NCBI RefSeq assembly: GCF_024713975.1
Contig: NC_091096.1
Coordinates: 7,264,001 to 7,328,000, forward strand
Direction: 5' to 3'
Length of the DNA: 64,000 nucleotides
Origin: Paralichthys olivaceus
Taxonomy: Eukaryota; Chordata; Actinopteri; Pleuronectiformes; Paralichthyidae
Part shown: piece after piece, positions 14,301-27,445 of the stretch
Position numbering within the stretch: the stretch's first letter is position 1
Layout: each line of letters begins with the position of its first letter
Program-made: the position numbers and the translations under genes
The notes under the pieces: model-generated
Database searches by the model: none
Told to the model about the DNA's origin: nothing
Seen by the model: only the letters and a program-made list of their open reading frames with translations

Positions 14301-15751
14301 CTCTGTCCTACCTTTTTCTGAAGCAGCAGCAGGGTTTGTCAGATGAAGGCCACTGGTGTCTCGACATTCAGACCCATCTTATAAGAAATAAAGGACATGG
14401 TAACAGTTTGATATTAAGGATTATCTTAGTTAACAATAGCAAAGCAATAACACCATTTTGAAATCTCAAAGTAAAAATGGAGAATATTAACACAATCAAT
14501 GAATCATTAATTATCAAAATATGGATGTCTGGGTACTTTTGTGTCGGGTTTTGTGGCTAATACGAATCCTATTTTTCTGCAAAACATGTGTTGAGGTGTA
14601 AACGGTTATGACATGCACTGGCTGTCTTTATGGCTGTATGAGCTGTATGTGGCACATCCTCCCTCCCAGCGTGGAATAAGTATCACCCCATGAAGGAGAG
14701 GAGAGGAGAGGAGGGGGATAAGAATAAAGCCCTCAAGGGATGATAGTGTGGCATCTTCAACATGATTAGGCATTCACAACCAGACAAGCCAAATCAGAGG
14801 TAATAGGGAAGACATCAATGCAGCAAGCAAAGACAAATGAGAGAAGAGACGGATAAGATGTGAGGGGAGGGAGAAAAACCCTCTGAGTCAAAGCTCATTT
14901 CCCTGCAATGAACAAATTATTTTCTATTTACTGTGACGTACACACTGATTTATACACTATATAACAAACCAGAACAGATGGACATTACTTTTTCCCTAAT
15001 AAAGAAAATTCATTATTGCTGCCAATTGTTGCTACACACCACTGTGTGCACATGCAGGCACTTGAAATGTGGATTAGCTCGTGTCCCAACATAACACACA
15101 GGTTTCCCTTCTCTACCCTCCATCAGAGGGTGAAATGACATGATACCTCTGATCCTGTTAGAGCTTAAAAACATTTTATTATGCCTCAGCTGGCTATTAA
15201 TGTCTCTCGCTTTCACTGGTTGCTCATATTTGCCTCAACCCACACATCAGGAGGGTTTTTTAAAATGTTTTTTGAAATCTTGGAAAGTGTCAAATAATTA
15301 ACGGAGTGTAGTGTTGAATCATTTTTGATTTGATTTCCAAATGATTACTTCTGTCTGACTAGGTCACTGCTGCTTCCATTACAATACACACAATTTAAAA
15401 ACAAAGCAGCTCATGTAATCAAGCTGTTTTACTAATATCATGGATACTGCAGTAGGTTTGTGCCAAATGATGATCATTACAACTATTAATGGCTGATGAG
15501 ACAATCAGAGAGCGCAGATCTGTTTATCTTTATAAACTTTATGAACTGTATATTAATACTTAATTAGTATGCTGTGGTAATCCACTCACATGTTCCGATG
15601 TAAATAAGCATTTTACATCGATGCTACATTTACATAGCCAGCTGCTGTTAAGTCCTATTTTGGGAAAAAATTAACTGCTTCTTAACTTAATTTGGTTTCA
15701 TCAGTTAATTGAGGCAATATAAACAGCTTTTTTATGTCTTCTGGGAAAAGC
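11394..15751. other. Non-coding DNA, no gene supported
   Basis: No recognisable coding exon. The stretch contains short purine-rich patches (GAGAGGGAGAGAG near 13.33 kb, GGAGAGGAGAGGAGAGG near 14.7 kb). A possible short minus-strand exon near 14.32-14.38 kb has an acceptor-like and a donor-like end but encodes nothing recognisable. Two 12-bp inverted arms (CCTCAACAGTGG at 14145-14156 and its complement at 14198-14209) are also present. Confidence 0.55.
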
Positions 15752-16337
15752 TTAAAGGGATAGTTCACCCAAAAAATTTAATTCACTTATTTTCTACTCA
15801 CCACTGGATGGAGTGGTTTCAGGGGTAAACAGCATTGTAGCCAATCCAATACAATTGAAGTCAATTGTGCCCTCTTCTTCAGACGTAATAAAACCACAGA
15901 CACAACAGAACATGCCTCCATACTGCTCATGTTGCATTCAAATTCATCTTGAAACTACATCATTTACACTGTGTTTTCAGCCTAAATGTCCTCTGATATC
16001 CTCCTACGAGGTGCATTCACGGACCCTTAGGCACACCATCTGTGGCTATGTCTGCTAGCTTCTCTACGGTAATGGAAATTTAGGCTTAAAACACAGTGTA
16101 GATGACCTTGTTTCAAGTCGAATTTGAATGTTGGGGCTTGCAGACACTTAGACAACACCACATGAGCAGTATGGAAAGCATGTTATGTTTTTTCTGTTGT
16201 TTTATTACGTCTCAAGAAGAGGTGGCCTTGGCTGAAACACTCTTATCCCCTGAAACTCCTTAAGTGTTTTGTGGACTCATCCCCCCATCTGCATAGTGGT
16301 GAGTAGATAGTGAATTTTGTGGTGAACTATCCCTTAA
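15752..16337. mobile_element. TTAA-flanked foldback MITE, 586 bp
   Basis: The left end TTAAAGGGATAGTTCACC and the right end GGTGAACTATCCCTTAA are inverted copies, each bordered by TTAA. The inverted similarity continues inwards: ATTTTCTACTCACCAC against GTGGTGAGTAGATAGTG, and CACTGTGTTTTCAGCCTAAAT against TTTAGGCTTAAAACACAGTG. The element is therefore a nearly full-length imperfect palindrome with no coding capacity. TTAA ends suggest mobilisation by a piggyBac-type transposase; this is inference from target preference only. A half copy lies at 1107-1420. Confidence 0.8.
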
Positions 16338-19109
16338 ATGCTGTTCTGTGAGACAAGTTATGAAAATACTCCATCTACATACATCTATTGTACTCGATTA
16401 TACTAGAAATAGGCTGTTAACTGGTATATTGTTGTGCATATTGACACCACTCATCTCCACAGCTGCAATTTTGGTACTTACATGATCTCATGACATTGAT
16501 GTCAGTTTTTTTATTCATCCAATAATGAGAGGCTTAAGAATATTTGTTGTCAATACAATGTTTTAGGCAGCAACACTATCTGAGGTCAGGTGGGACATTA
16601 GATCTGATAGTTGCTGTTGACATGCTAATTAAAGTTGTTAAAGTCTTGACTGTAGCTTTCACTGTCCATATTTTCTGAGTGTTTTGTTTACACAAGCCTA
16701 TTTATAACTATGTATGTGGAAAGAGGATGTATGCAGTAACGCAACCTGTAAATATTTTCTCTCTGTGAGGCTAATCATTTGTGTGTATTTGTCTTTCAGT
16801 ATGTATACACTGGATGCTGTTGTCAAATAGCAATGTACAATCTCTTTAAAGCGGCAGTACAGCATATTAAAAAGGAAGCTTATCTCAAGGATTTATACCC
16901 CCAGTAACTCTGTACACAGGAAGTAAATGTATATCTACAGATTTATGGGGAAAGGGGAAAGGGGAAAATAAAATTAGAGTAGCATTGCTTTGTTGTCCAT
17001 ACACATGGCAGAGAGAGAGCCCTGCAGGACACTAACTCTTATGAAATATACCTTCACTTTATTAGTATTGAATGAATATAAATGTAGCTTCTTCTTTGAG
17101 CTATACTTAAAAATGTACTTACTGTTTCCCAGCTCTAATAATTAAGTCCTGACCGAAGAATTATTAGTATCTGTGCCTTCCTGTTATTGATTTAATCAGC
17201 TCTGTACTCAATTTTAGCTCTGCAGAGTTTAGCAGGAGTAGTTATGATTTCAGCTACACATAAGCTTTATATCCAAACTACTGGCTCTCTTCATATATTA
17301 AGACTATGTATGCAATAGGCTGGATTATGTGTGAAAAAGACATAACTGATTAGGCACCGGTTAAAATACTGTTTACAATGATGACTATAACGAAATTAAA
17401 CCAACTAACTAAACATCTCATAATTATGTTGTTTATTCAACAATTCTGCCTGAACAAAGCTTAAACAGTCCGTAAAAATATTTGTAAATATTTTATTTCA
17501 TGCCTAGTCAAAATCATCTTCAGCAGATCCCTGATAGTTGTGTTATTTCTCCAGTCATGTGCCATTTGGTGCGGCTTTGTGATATGATTTCATAATGACA
17601 TTTTCATAATTTATCAGTATTTCCAGAAACGCTGCTGTAGGCCAGATTGAATTCATACTTGCCCAAACTTTGGGTATTGAAAACGCCTCTCAGTGTATTT
17701 CAGACGCTGCCTGGGTTTTTATTCTGCGTAAAAGAAAATGTGAAAAAAAAACTGGAAGTAAAACTTTTCTACTATTTTTTTTATATATAATCTCTGACAG
17801 TCTAACAAAAGCCATTACAAAAATAGATTGAGTTTGGACATCTGATGATATAATAAAGTGGCTCAGTCTATAAACAATAGTCTGATACTGGTACATCTAA
17901 CATTCTGTCACAGTATCCATGTTTCTTTCCACCACTATTCTTAGTTGAATGTAGTTTTATATGACAATGATTTATATGCTGCTGTAATACTCTGATAGAT
18001 ACACTGTTGACAATACAGATAAATATTGTTTCAGAGGAAGAAGAAATACAAAAAATGCCATGTACTGTCCAAAGTATACAGGGTGTCTAGTCCGTGTGTC
18101 AAGCTTAATTTACAGTATCAGTGTCAGTTTTTATGAAGAAAAACTTATCTTATTCATTTATGTTGACTATGGAGCAGCTCTATAGAGTGCATAATGCTTT
18201 AGTGCTAGTTTCTGACTTACACTCAGTCAGTGTCAGTGCTCGTACAAAGCAGAATAGCATAAATAATCTTTTCTGAAGCAAGCAGATAAGGGAGAGGTAA
18301 TCAGTCAAAGCTTTTAATCAGTCACAGCATTGCAACTTATCCACCACATCTCTGGTTGTGCAGTGAAGACGATAGTGAGTGTAGAGTAAAGGTGAAGACA
18401 CAGGACATGGACAAATGATAACAACAAGTATACTGATAGTGGTCTGTCTGTCACCTTGTACTAGTCTTTTCGTCTTCCGACTGCAGAAGACTTCAAATCG
18501 CCACTATGATAATCCAGCATTTACTGTCAACATTGGCAGGTGTGCACTTTGACTGTTATAGAGAACAATTCATTTACTTTAAAAAAATCTATAATTTAGA
18601 GCTTATCAGAAAACCATTAACATAGGCCATAATATGTATTAAAAGAAAAATCCATTGTTAAGAATGAGCCATTACCTGCCACGACAGTAAAATAAATAGT
18701 TTTATTAGACACAAAGACAATGAGGTAAACCAATGAACCTGACTTTTTGAACACATGGTGTCAACATATCCAAGTGCCAAAGTTTAATAATTGTTTAGTG
18801 TTGTGGCTATTGCAGCTGTTAACCGTTTAGCTTGTCTTTACCCGGCTAATTAACACACACACCATTCAAAGCAAACACAACAGCCTGCGAACATTTGACC
18901 TTTTCATGGTTTTATAAAACTACATCTTCTCCATACAAGTTTAATTACCTTGCGTGTTCACCTGTCTTATGGCGCGTCCCTCGTTTGTGTCGTTACCAGC
19001 GCTGCTAGCAGCCGTTAGCTCCCTCAATCTTCTATCTACACTGTTTGAATTACCAGTACCGCTCGTTTGTCAAAACACTCCACGTCATTTAACAGCAAAC
19101 CAAACTCAC
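16338..19109. other. Non-coding DNA, no gene supported
   Basis: AT-rich sequence without a recognisable exon on either strand. The CpG content rises only from about 18.95 kb, where the orphan promoter region begins. If that promoter drives a minus-strand transcript, this interval would be its first intron. Confidence 0.55.
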
Positions 19110-19246
19110 CGCAGGTCACTTCCAATATCCTCAGAAACTCCTCTTTCTCCCAGGACAAAACACAGCTGCTCCTTAAAGTGAAAGTTTTAGCCGCTAACTA
19201 GCTCCTGCCTGAAACTACCCAAACCAAGATGGTGGCCGGAAGTGAC
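19110..19246 (-). promoter_or_regulatory. TATA-less ETS/YY1-type promoter with probable 5' non-coding exon
   Basis: CAAGATGGTGGCCGGAAGTG at 19225-19244 combines a YY1-like AAGATGG core with an ETS site CCGGAAGTG. This combination is typical of broad housekeeping promoters. Read on the minus strand, about 140 bp of moderately CpG-containing sequence follows and ends at a good splice donor (CCTGCG then GTGAGTTTG, exon end at 19110), so a non-coding first exon of a leftward gene is the simplest reading. The YY1 motif orientation would also allow plus-strand initiation. No coding exon of the gene was recognised within the window. Confidence 0.5.
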
Positions 19247-21449
19247 ATAAAAATTTCTTAGCGCTTTTGATTTTCAAAATAATTAGAACGTTCAAATTAA
19301 AATTCACAAACAAATGCTTAAAGAGGAAACTTTTAGTGGCATCTTCATTATAAAATAAACATTGGACATTATCATATATAAATGTACTACCATTGAGACC
19401 ATATAAATATAAAGGCATAAACTAGCTATTCTTTTTTATCTCTTTGAAAATGAAAGAGTCAGGGTAAAAAATAGTGTATATAATGTTCAAAAACTCAAAA
19501 TTAAATATTTCTGAAAATGGCAAAAGACAAAAGCAAAAATCAAAGATTTTCAAAAAGGAGTTAGGGTTTTGACATTTTTGATGAAACTGAACTGAAAAAA
19601 TTACTGAAACAATAATTTACTACTACAGTGAGGAACAAATGTTAGTCTAGCTGGAGCCAGATGTGAAGATCTTGTGTGTAAACCTTTCATAGATTTAGAT
19701 CAGTCTTCTCATTTGAATTGATAAAGCTGAGGCAGATAAAGTGAAGCTTGTCTAAAGAAGAGACTGAAAGGAGCACAGGGTCACACAGATAAGAGTTTCA
19801 CACAGTCGATTCATTTAAAATATGACTCCAGAAGCTACACAGACAAAAAGCCTAAAAACAGCTGCCAATTAGCTGACAATATGAAATCTAATGGACTGTA
19901 GCTTGACATCATGTCTGTAATATTGTGGTGTCTTACTGATCCAGATTAAACAGACAGGGAAATGAAGAGCTGCACACTTGACTGTGCACACAGCACCAAG
20001 TAATCATTGATCGTTACAAATCACTTTTTGCCCCATCTTATGAGAAGATACTTATTTCCAAGACACCTGGGGAAGGTTTTTCTCCAACAAAGGTGCATAC
20101 AAGTATTGACCAGGTACTGATTGATTTGATTTTAATCTAAGGTAATTTCCCTGATTAGTTCCCTGAAGATATATTAATCAGAGAAGTCACCTGGGGTGAG
20201 CCCAAGAGGTCCAAAACCATTCCTGCTCTCCAGTGTGACATGAAACTAGGCTGGTAACACTGTGTGGCTCAACAGAAGAAGAGACAGGAAGAAAGAAAAC
20301 ACATGTGATGGCTTCCCATGAAGCTTTTTGAGTTTTGATGCAGAAGGTCTCATTGGGACAACACACCACATATGATACCACTGACAAAGCAAATTAAACA
20401 AAACAACATTACAATGTATTAGAATAAATAATAAATCACAATATGTTAGATGACTCTACTGTTTTCCGTCATAGAGTTTGTTTGTTGATTAATTTTTAGG
20501 ACCCCTTAAGAGCAGACAAGCAATTTAAAATCTAAATATTGACTTACAATCACCTTATAAAGTAGTCATGTGGAATATGTCAGCAATCAGTTCCCTGTTT
20601 ACACATCTGACATATGCTTAACAACATTAACATTCATTTGAAGATGTGTCTCTGGCTACTTGATGAATGTAAGTCCAATATTCACTCTACTTTTAGCTCT
20701 GTTTTGATCTCTACCAAGCCCCAAGGGAAATATCTGGCCCACATACTCAACTATGTACACCATGTAGTCACTAATCCTGCTAATTGGTGCTTGGTAAGTA
20801 ATGTGCAGTGGATTTGGAACTTTTTTTGCACAAAACAGCTGCTTGTTGCTCCCGGAAACAAGATTCACGAGAGGAGCCTGTGGGCCACCAAAACAAAATA
20901 ATAAGATGAAAGAAATCTCTCAGGACCTGAGGTAAAGTAGAGTCAGGTGATTATTAAAAATAAAAATTAAGTGAGCCCTTCCGGATTTAACAGTAATTTC
21001 ATTGAAACATAGATGATTGATGGAATATTGATTAAATCAGGCAAGAGAAAGGTGATGAATATGTTCTGCCTATTTCATGTGTTTAATCATTATGGCAGTA
21101 GAAGCAGTTTGGATGAAATATGTACATGGTATTTGTATTTTGCAGAAGGTTTGTATGTGTCAATCTCAACCTGGCTGCTGGTTGCAGTATAGGTCATGAA
21201 TCCTGCCTCCTCACTGTTAATTGATGGGACATGAAAAGAGAGGCAATTGAGATGCATTGTCCATCTTTGTATACAATCTATGGTTTGCACCCTTGCAGCT
21301 TTGATTGGCTTGATGGTCTAATGTAAACCTGGGCTTCGTCACTTATGACAGGGCCACAGAAGCAGAACTGTAAAACTCCTCTTTTGAGTATGTTGTAGAA
21401 AAAATATGGCTCCAATAAATACAAATTTAACCAGAACAATGGTAATTCT

Positions 21450-21612
21450 ATCCCCAGCTCCTCCAATGTGCCTGGCAATGTGTCCTTAGGAAAGACACTG
21501 AACCCCAAATTGCCCCCAATGGCTGTTCTGCTCTCAGTGCATGAATGATGTGTGATAGAAAAAGTATTGCCTATAGCAGCACTGTATGAATGTGTGTAAG
21601 AAGTGTTCTATA
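21450..21612 (+). repeat. Degenerate SINE-like fragment
   Basis: The words GTGTCCTTAGGAAAGACACTGAACCCC, split here as GTGTCCTTAGGAAAGACAC followed by TGAACCCCAAATTGC, and the later GTATGAATGTGTG resemble the body of tRNA-derived SINEs common in teleosts. No intact A or B box is visible. Assignment is from memory of the family pattern, and boundaries are approximate. Confidence 0.5.
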
Positions 21613-22004
21613 GATGCAGTCCATTCCCTCCTCTTTTCAACTTAACTTCCCTTCTTCACTTATAAAGTGACACTAATGAATTACCACAAAACATAGTGAG
21701 AGCCAAATAGTACTATTGTGTTTCTCATCTATCTCCATATTGCAGTCACATCCTCGACTGACTCTGACTCACCATGTATGCTTTTGATATCTTTAATTGG
21801 TTTTCATCACATGTGGATCATTATCTGCAGTGTATACGTGGAGTCATAAAATATTTGGTGTACTTTCAATCGGGCAGGACATAGAGATAATTAGGAATCC
21901 ACCCACATATGAATCATAGAGATGACACACATACAATTTAAGCCAGACTGATACATGATGAGCCTTTCATGGTTCGATCCTATCCATTGCTCATTCTTTG
22001 AGGT

Positions 22005-22130
22005 TCGCACGAGGGCTAGAGCCAATCTCAGCTGACCCTGGGGTTCACCCTGGACAGGTCACCAGTCTATCACTGGGCCAACATACAGCGATAAGCAACC
22101 ATTTACTCTCACAGTCACTGTGTCAGGATA
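22005..22130 (+). repeat. Non-LTR retrotransposon 3'-tail-like fragment
   Basis: The sequence reads GAGCCAATCTCAGCTGACCC, then CACCCTGGACAGGTCACCAG and TCTATCACTGGGCCAACATA. This pattern is familiar from high-copy teleost repeat 3' ends. The family was not determined. No reading frame is present. Confidence 0.5.
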
Positions 22131-24302
22131 TTTCACAGTGATTATTACCTCTCACAAATACATTTAGCACAAACATTTCATTGCTGTTACAAGACTTGTA
22201 AGATACTTGTGTGTGCAAAATTACCTTGATAACTAGTTACCAGGCTCAGGATCATTTTCTCCTGGAACGTACCGGTGGGTTTTCATCTGGTGATGCCTGT
22301 GTAGGAGTGGTCTCCAGGTACGTCAGGCAGCACACTTTGTATTCACAACGGCACATCTGATCTCAGACTCAGTATGCATCAGTCGGCTCAGTGATCTGGT
22401 AGTGTGCTGCTGTTGCTGGATGAGAACTTCAGAATTACTTTAGTGGCTGAAAAACTACTTAACGTTCTTAATAGGACTGTGTTCTGTGTGCATTCATGCA
22501 TGAGTGTGAGAAACACACACTCATGTGGATTTAGATTCCATGATTCCATGCTCACTAGATGCTATTTTGCATCAGCCCTGTGTCATGTTCTATTATTGTT
22601 CATCCCATCAATCAATGGCCACAATGCTTGATAAGCAATCTAGAGAATTTCCCTGCTATCAGTCAGTAACACCTATCTCTATCAATTTGGCCTCTGCTGT
22701 TCTGGCTCCCGTCGCATCTCTGATCATTCGGTCAGTTGTTTTTGTCGTCTGACATGCAGTGACAGGCACAGATGGACATCTGCCCTCAACTGCAGCATTC
22801 CCCCACTCCACCCTTCACGTGTCATACAGGAAAAAGAGTGTGAAATGTCTACGAGAGATTTATATCTAAAAACACAATATAAATTCCCAACCATGTATTA
22901 AGCTGTTATTCATCTGCTATGAAACTTTGAATTATGTTGTCTGTTGTGTCCTCAAGTGGCCTGAAGGTGTAAACAGAAAAATTGTATTATTTAATTTTAC
23001 TTGGAAGCCACGTTGTAAATACATTTTTATGCAAGTTGGCATTCTGAAAATCCTACCAGTATATACAAGTTAATTCTATAATAATAATCAAATTGTGCTG
23101 TTTCCACCAATAAAATGTCTGGTTTGCGATTCATTAACCTAATGACAGCATAAAGAATTAATTATAAATGGCTGCTGGTGATGTTTTCGTTGAATATCTT
23201 GACTTTCTGTTAGTTAGAATATGTTACTCAGACCCTGGGAGGGATGACTTTCAATGAAATTCAAATCTACCAAAACCACACTAATCTGGTCTGTAAGCTA
23301 GATGGTTTTTATGTCTCTACTCGTGCTTCAGGAAAAATTACATGGTTTCGCAAATGGCTTTAACATTTGACATTCATCATAACCAAATGACTGATGTGGG
23401 AACAGTGTATGTGTCTCATGATTTGCAGAACACTATCTGCTTTGCACAGGGAGGCTCACAGGAAATACTAATCTTAAATATCTGAGATGACTTGTCTCAA
23501 AAGTCTGATGGCTCATGAAAGCAAACAGGGATTTCCGCTCTTCATAGTTGCACTCATAGATTTCTGCCTAAATCCTGTTCAGTGACAGATTTAGAAATAT
23601 TCAAGCATTTACATAGTTTTGAATATTGTTATAAATGCTTGGAGAATTGGGCTACTTCATCCTCCCTGCATGTCAGTCCCTATTTATTCAAGCAATGTAG
23701 AGTAATTGAAAATGTCAAAACATATTATTGAGTACTATGAGCATAAAAGTATCCGCACAAAAGTAGATGATTGTACAATATGTGCAGATCGAGGGGTAAA
23801 TGAGTAAAGAAAACAACATCTGAGATCTTAGAATCTCATCAAAGAGGCAGCACCTTACTTTGTCTGTCTGCTGGCCTCATTATTGGTTTTCAAAGTGGAC
23901 TAAAAACATATTCATAAAAAAACTGTGAAAAGCTTTGAAACCAGAAGAGAAATTCTTGATACAAAGACTTAAACAAGGTTTGAATGTTGAGACTGTGATA
24001 AGAAATAAATGCCTCTTTCTCTTTGCTATGCTGGATGTTCTCCTCCTGTTAGTCACATGGAGCCCTTCATCCACAGTAACCACGGATATCGTCACTGTTG
24101 GGACTTCAAAGTAGAGGGAAGAAACTGTGGGACGGTGCCAGAAAACATGGGTCAGCAGCCTCAATTATAAAATTGCATTAAAGTTAAATTTATATTTATG
24201 TAATGATATGGGCAAAAACCCACAATCATACACTTATAAAATCATGTTTTGTAATGGACTAAAATTGAATGAATTTTAAGCTAATGTAAGGTAGTTTTTG
24301 TT

Positions 24303-24440
24303 GAAAGGAATAGTTTGACATTTTGGCAAACGTTCTTATTCACTGTGTCGGAGACAGTTGGAAGAGACGATCAATAGAACTCTCATATCTGTGTGGAAAC
24401 AGGAAACCACCCCAGCAGCCCTATGGCCCATGACAACACT
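24303..24440 (+). repeat. Dispersed teleost repeat fragment
   Basis: GGAATAGTTTGACATTTTGG, then CTTATTCACTGTGTCGGAGA and GATCAATAGAACTCTCATAT followed by GGAAACAGGAAACCACC, matches the layout of a very common percomorph short repeat as I remember it. It is degenerate and non-coding, with approximate ends. Confidence 0.5.
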
Positions 24441-25242
24441 GGAAGCGAAGCCTGACTGTATCCAATGACAACAAAATCCACCTATCAGAATCTCTAAACA
24501 CCAATAATTATCGTGATATATCTTGTTTATTTAATCTCATGCAAGAACTGAGGTGTAAAAATAAAAATGTATGGTTTTAGGGAGGACTCTACAGAGGACT
24601 ATTCACTGGAACCAGTAGAGAAAGGGCCAAACACATTAGAGCAAATGCTGATCAGTTTAGTTTGTGTCTCCCAAATATTATTTTATTAAATATCAGAGAA
24701 ATACATGTGGGAACCTGGTCACAACCGTTTATTCATTTTTTTTGATTGAAATTGTTTGAAGGTTATACAGTGTAGATTTTTGCTTTGTGTTTCATAAATG
24801 TGGTGCAACCTTTTTTCTGGAGTACCTATTATGAATAAAGCTGTGATTCTTACTGAATCCACAGTATTTCAAATATACTATATTTAAGGTTTCAACTCTT
24901 CAACAAATATAATGGATTTGATGCAGATTTTTAGGGGACTGACGGGCTTTGGTGGAGAAATGCACCCTACTCAGTACCATTCTAGATTTGAATTATATTG
25001 AGTCTAAATCAAACAACATCACGCACCAGCAACGAGTCTCAGCACAGTTTAAATAAATTAATAATTCAACATATTGACTTGCTCTTGTTTTGTGGTAATT
25101 CCCAACTGATACCGTTGTAATGGAATCTGTCTCCAAAGTGTTGTGTTCACTGCTTATCCCACTATACAACTGTTTAACTCAGAGAGTACATGACACTTTC
25201 ACATCCAAACAGCGTATCCTGTTCATGTTTCTGTGCCAAAAG

Positions 25243-25264
25243 ACACACACACACACACACACAC
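25243..25264 (+). repeat. (AC)n microsatellite
   Basis: Eleven uninterrupted AC units in intergenic DNA. Confidence 0.95.
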
Positions 25265-25626
25265 TTTCCGCTCCACAGATATCAGTGATATGTTCTATAA
25301 AAGATTGATGTTGCACTGATTACTCTGTCAGTGAATGAACACAGAATAGAGGATTATTAATGCATGAGCTAACAATGACATACTTTGACATACTTTGACA
25401 TAAATCAGTGGATTTGGAAAAATATTTGTTTTATAAAATCTGTGGATTTTGAAAAATATGTATTTATTTTATTATTATTTTATTTGTACACATTAGACAG
25501 TGTGGCCACGGGTGTGTGTGTATTGATACTTAGAAGTGTGTCTCTGTTTGTGCAGTTGTGTGAGTTATTTATCTGTTTCTCTATTCTTGGCTCTAGTTTG
25601 CTTTTCTTTGTGTGCACTTTGATTCG

Positions 25627-25646
25627 GTGTGTGTGTGTGTGTGTGT
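25627..25646 (+). repeat. (GT)n microsatellite
   Basis: Ten GT units. A looser GT-rich tract continues to about 25.73 kb and creates long but meaningless open frames on both strands. Confidence 0.9.
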
Positions 25647-26332
25647 ACCCCAAGTGGTGTGTATGTGTGTTTATGACTCCCTTAGCATGTGTGTGGGTAC
25701 GTACGTGCATGCATGTCCGTGTGTTAAAATGAACTTTGAGACCTCTCCACTATGGCTCAGCTAAATAAAGACACTGCAGTCTCTTTCTCCTCTTCATATT
25801 TGGCAACATAGCTTTAAAGTCTCACACAAGTTATCTCTGTTATTGTGTGTTGACATTTCATGGACGTTTCATAGCGTAGACGTTTGTCTTTTCAATCAGA
25901 TGATTCATTTATGATCTGGATTCTCATCAAAGTTCTGGCTTGACTTTATTTTCTTTTTCTTTTTTTTACAAAACATAGTGCTAGCAGAGTCATTACAGCG
26001 AAGCCTGATGCTACCCATGATAATAATGTGACAATTTAGCCTCTCTGTTCTTTTCCTCACCAACACCAGGAGGCACAATAATGCGTCAGGGTTTATATCC
26101 ATGAAAAACATTTGGGTAATTGTGTCCACAGGGAAAGCAGAAATGAGCCTCATTCCTAATTCAATGATGAAGCCATACACGAATATTTCTTCCAAGCGTC
26201 ACACTTCCTGCTGAAAAACTGAAGGGCTTTTATTTTGATGTATCTTTTTTGAGCCTTTTTTTGCTTTGTTTAGCGCGGACTATTCAAACTCTTTGTGTAT
26301 TTGAGAGAACTAACAGAGATTATGCTTTCTCC

Positions 26333-26537
26333 AACCCTGAAGACCCACACACCAAATGAAAATTGGGACACCAAATTAATTTAGACCTTTTGTGTGAGTG
26401 TGGTCCAGGTATTACGCATGTTGTGGGGACCTAAATCTGTTTATCCAGTCACATGAGGGGCCCTCCTCTTTCTCAATTAATTGAATTTCATAATTTCTTC
26501 AATCATTAACCCTGAAGACCCACACACCAAATGAAAA
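26333..26537 (+). repeat. Pair of 30-bp perfect direct repeats, 175 bp apart
   Basis: The same 30 bases, starting AACCCTGAAGACCC and ending CCAAATGAAAA, occur at 26333-26362 and at 26508-26537. Between them is a GTGGGGACCTAAATCTG block and after them a run of TTAGGTTTA / AAGGTTATG words. This resembles a dispersed teleost repeat built from short internal repeats. Confidence 0.8.
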
Positions 26538-26725
26538 CATGTTTGAAGGATAAGTTTAGGTTTATATAAAGGTTATGGTTTGTGAAATAGTAACTCTGGT
26601 GAAAGTTTAGGTTTAGAATCAAGGTTATGAAAGTCATAACTATGGTTAAGGTTATTAACTCTTCAGGAAATCTATGTAATGTAATGTAAATGTCATTTGC
26701 CTATCCTCTGAAGTTATGGAGAAAC

Positions 26726-26728
<3 letters not shown>

Positions 26729-26767
<39 letters not shown>
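26729..26767 (+). repeat. (TG)n microsatellite
   Basis: About 19 TG units without interruption. Confidence 0.95.
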
Positions 26768-26768
<1 letters not shown>

Positions 26769-27400
26769 ACAGTGTCACACAACCTTTATTTGGTTTGTTA
26801 TAAACTCGTAACTCAATTTAGTAAGGTTCAATCCAATATTATTTGTACTTGTATGGACAATTGCTGGCAGTTACTGTAGTTATCCATACTTATTAAAGAC
26901 GCAGTCATCCGCTAAAAAATATTTCGACATGGAAATCATTTTACTTTCATGCAAATTTTACGCAATTAGCAAAAATTAATTTCCCCCTGATTATGTTGGG
27001 CTGTTGCAGAGGGTCAAGTAATAGATAAATCAAAACAAATACACACACATACAAATGAATAGCAGAAGAGGAATTACACCCACTGAGACAGACGAAGAAC
27101 AAAAACTAAAAAATGAACTATATGTGGATTAAAAGTGCCCAAACAATTAGCAGACTGAGCGCAACACCCTGAAGAGAACTCTTTTCTTAGGATGTAGTCA
27201 GGAACCTTTTACCCCTGAGCGCTTGTTGCCAAGGTAACAACTAATTCAGAGTGAAATAAACAATAAACAACTACACGTCTAACCCAGATCTTAACTCTTT
27301 ACTTTAATAAAAGTCTTTGAAGACATTGTCCTCATTTTCCAAAAATGTTCTCGTTCTCAAGGTCCAAAGCTCAATTTGGCCGTTCCAAAGATAGAACACA

Positions 27401-27401
<1 letters not shown>

Positions 27402-27443
<42 letters not shown>
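27402..27443 (+). repeat. (CA)n microsatellite
   Basis: Twenty-one CA units, the longest dinucleotide run in the window. Confidence 0.95.

Positions 27444-27445
<2 letters not shown>

Noticed and set aside
14317-14382. Possible minus-strand exon with AG acceptor and GTAGGA donor
   Set aside because: The ATG frame stops after 12 codons; the only open frame has no recognisable product and no partner exon.
25385-25732. 115-codon plus-strand frame rich in Cys/Val
   Set aside because: Built from (GT)n low-complexity sequence; a mirror frame rich in His/Thr exists on the other strand.
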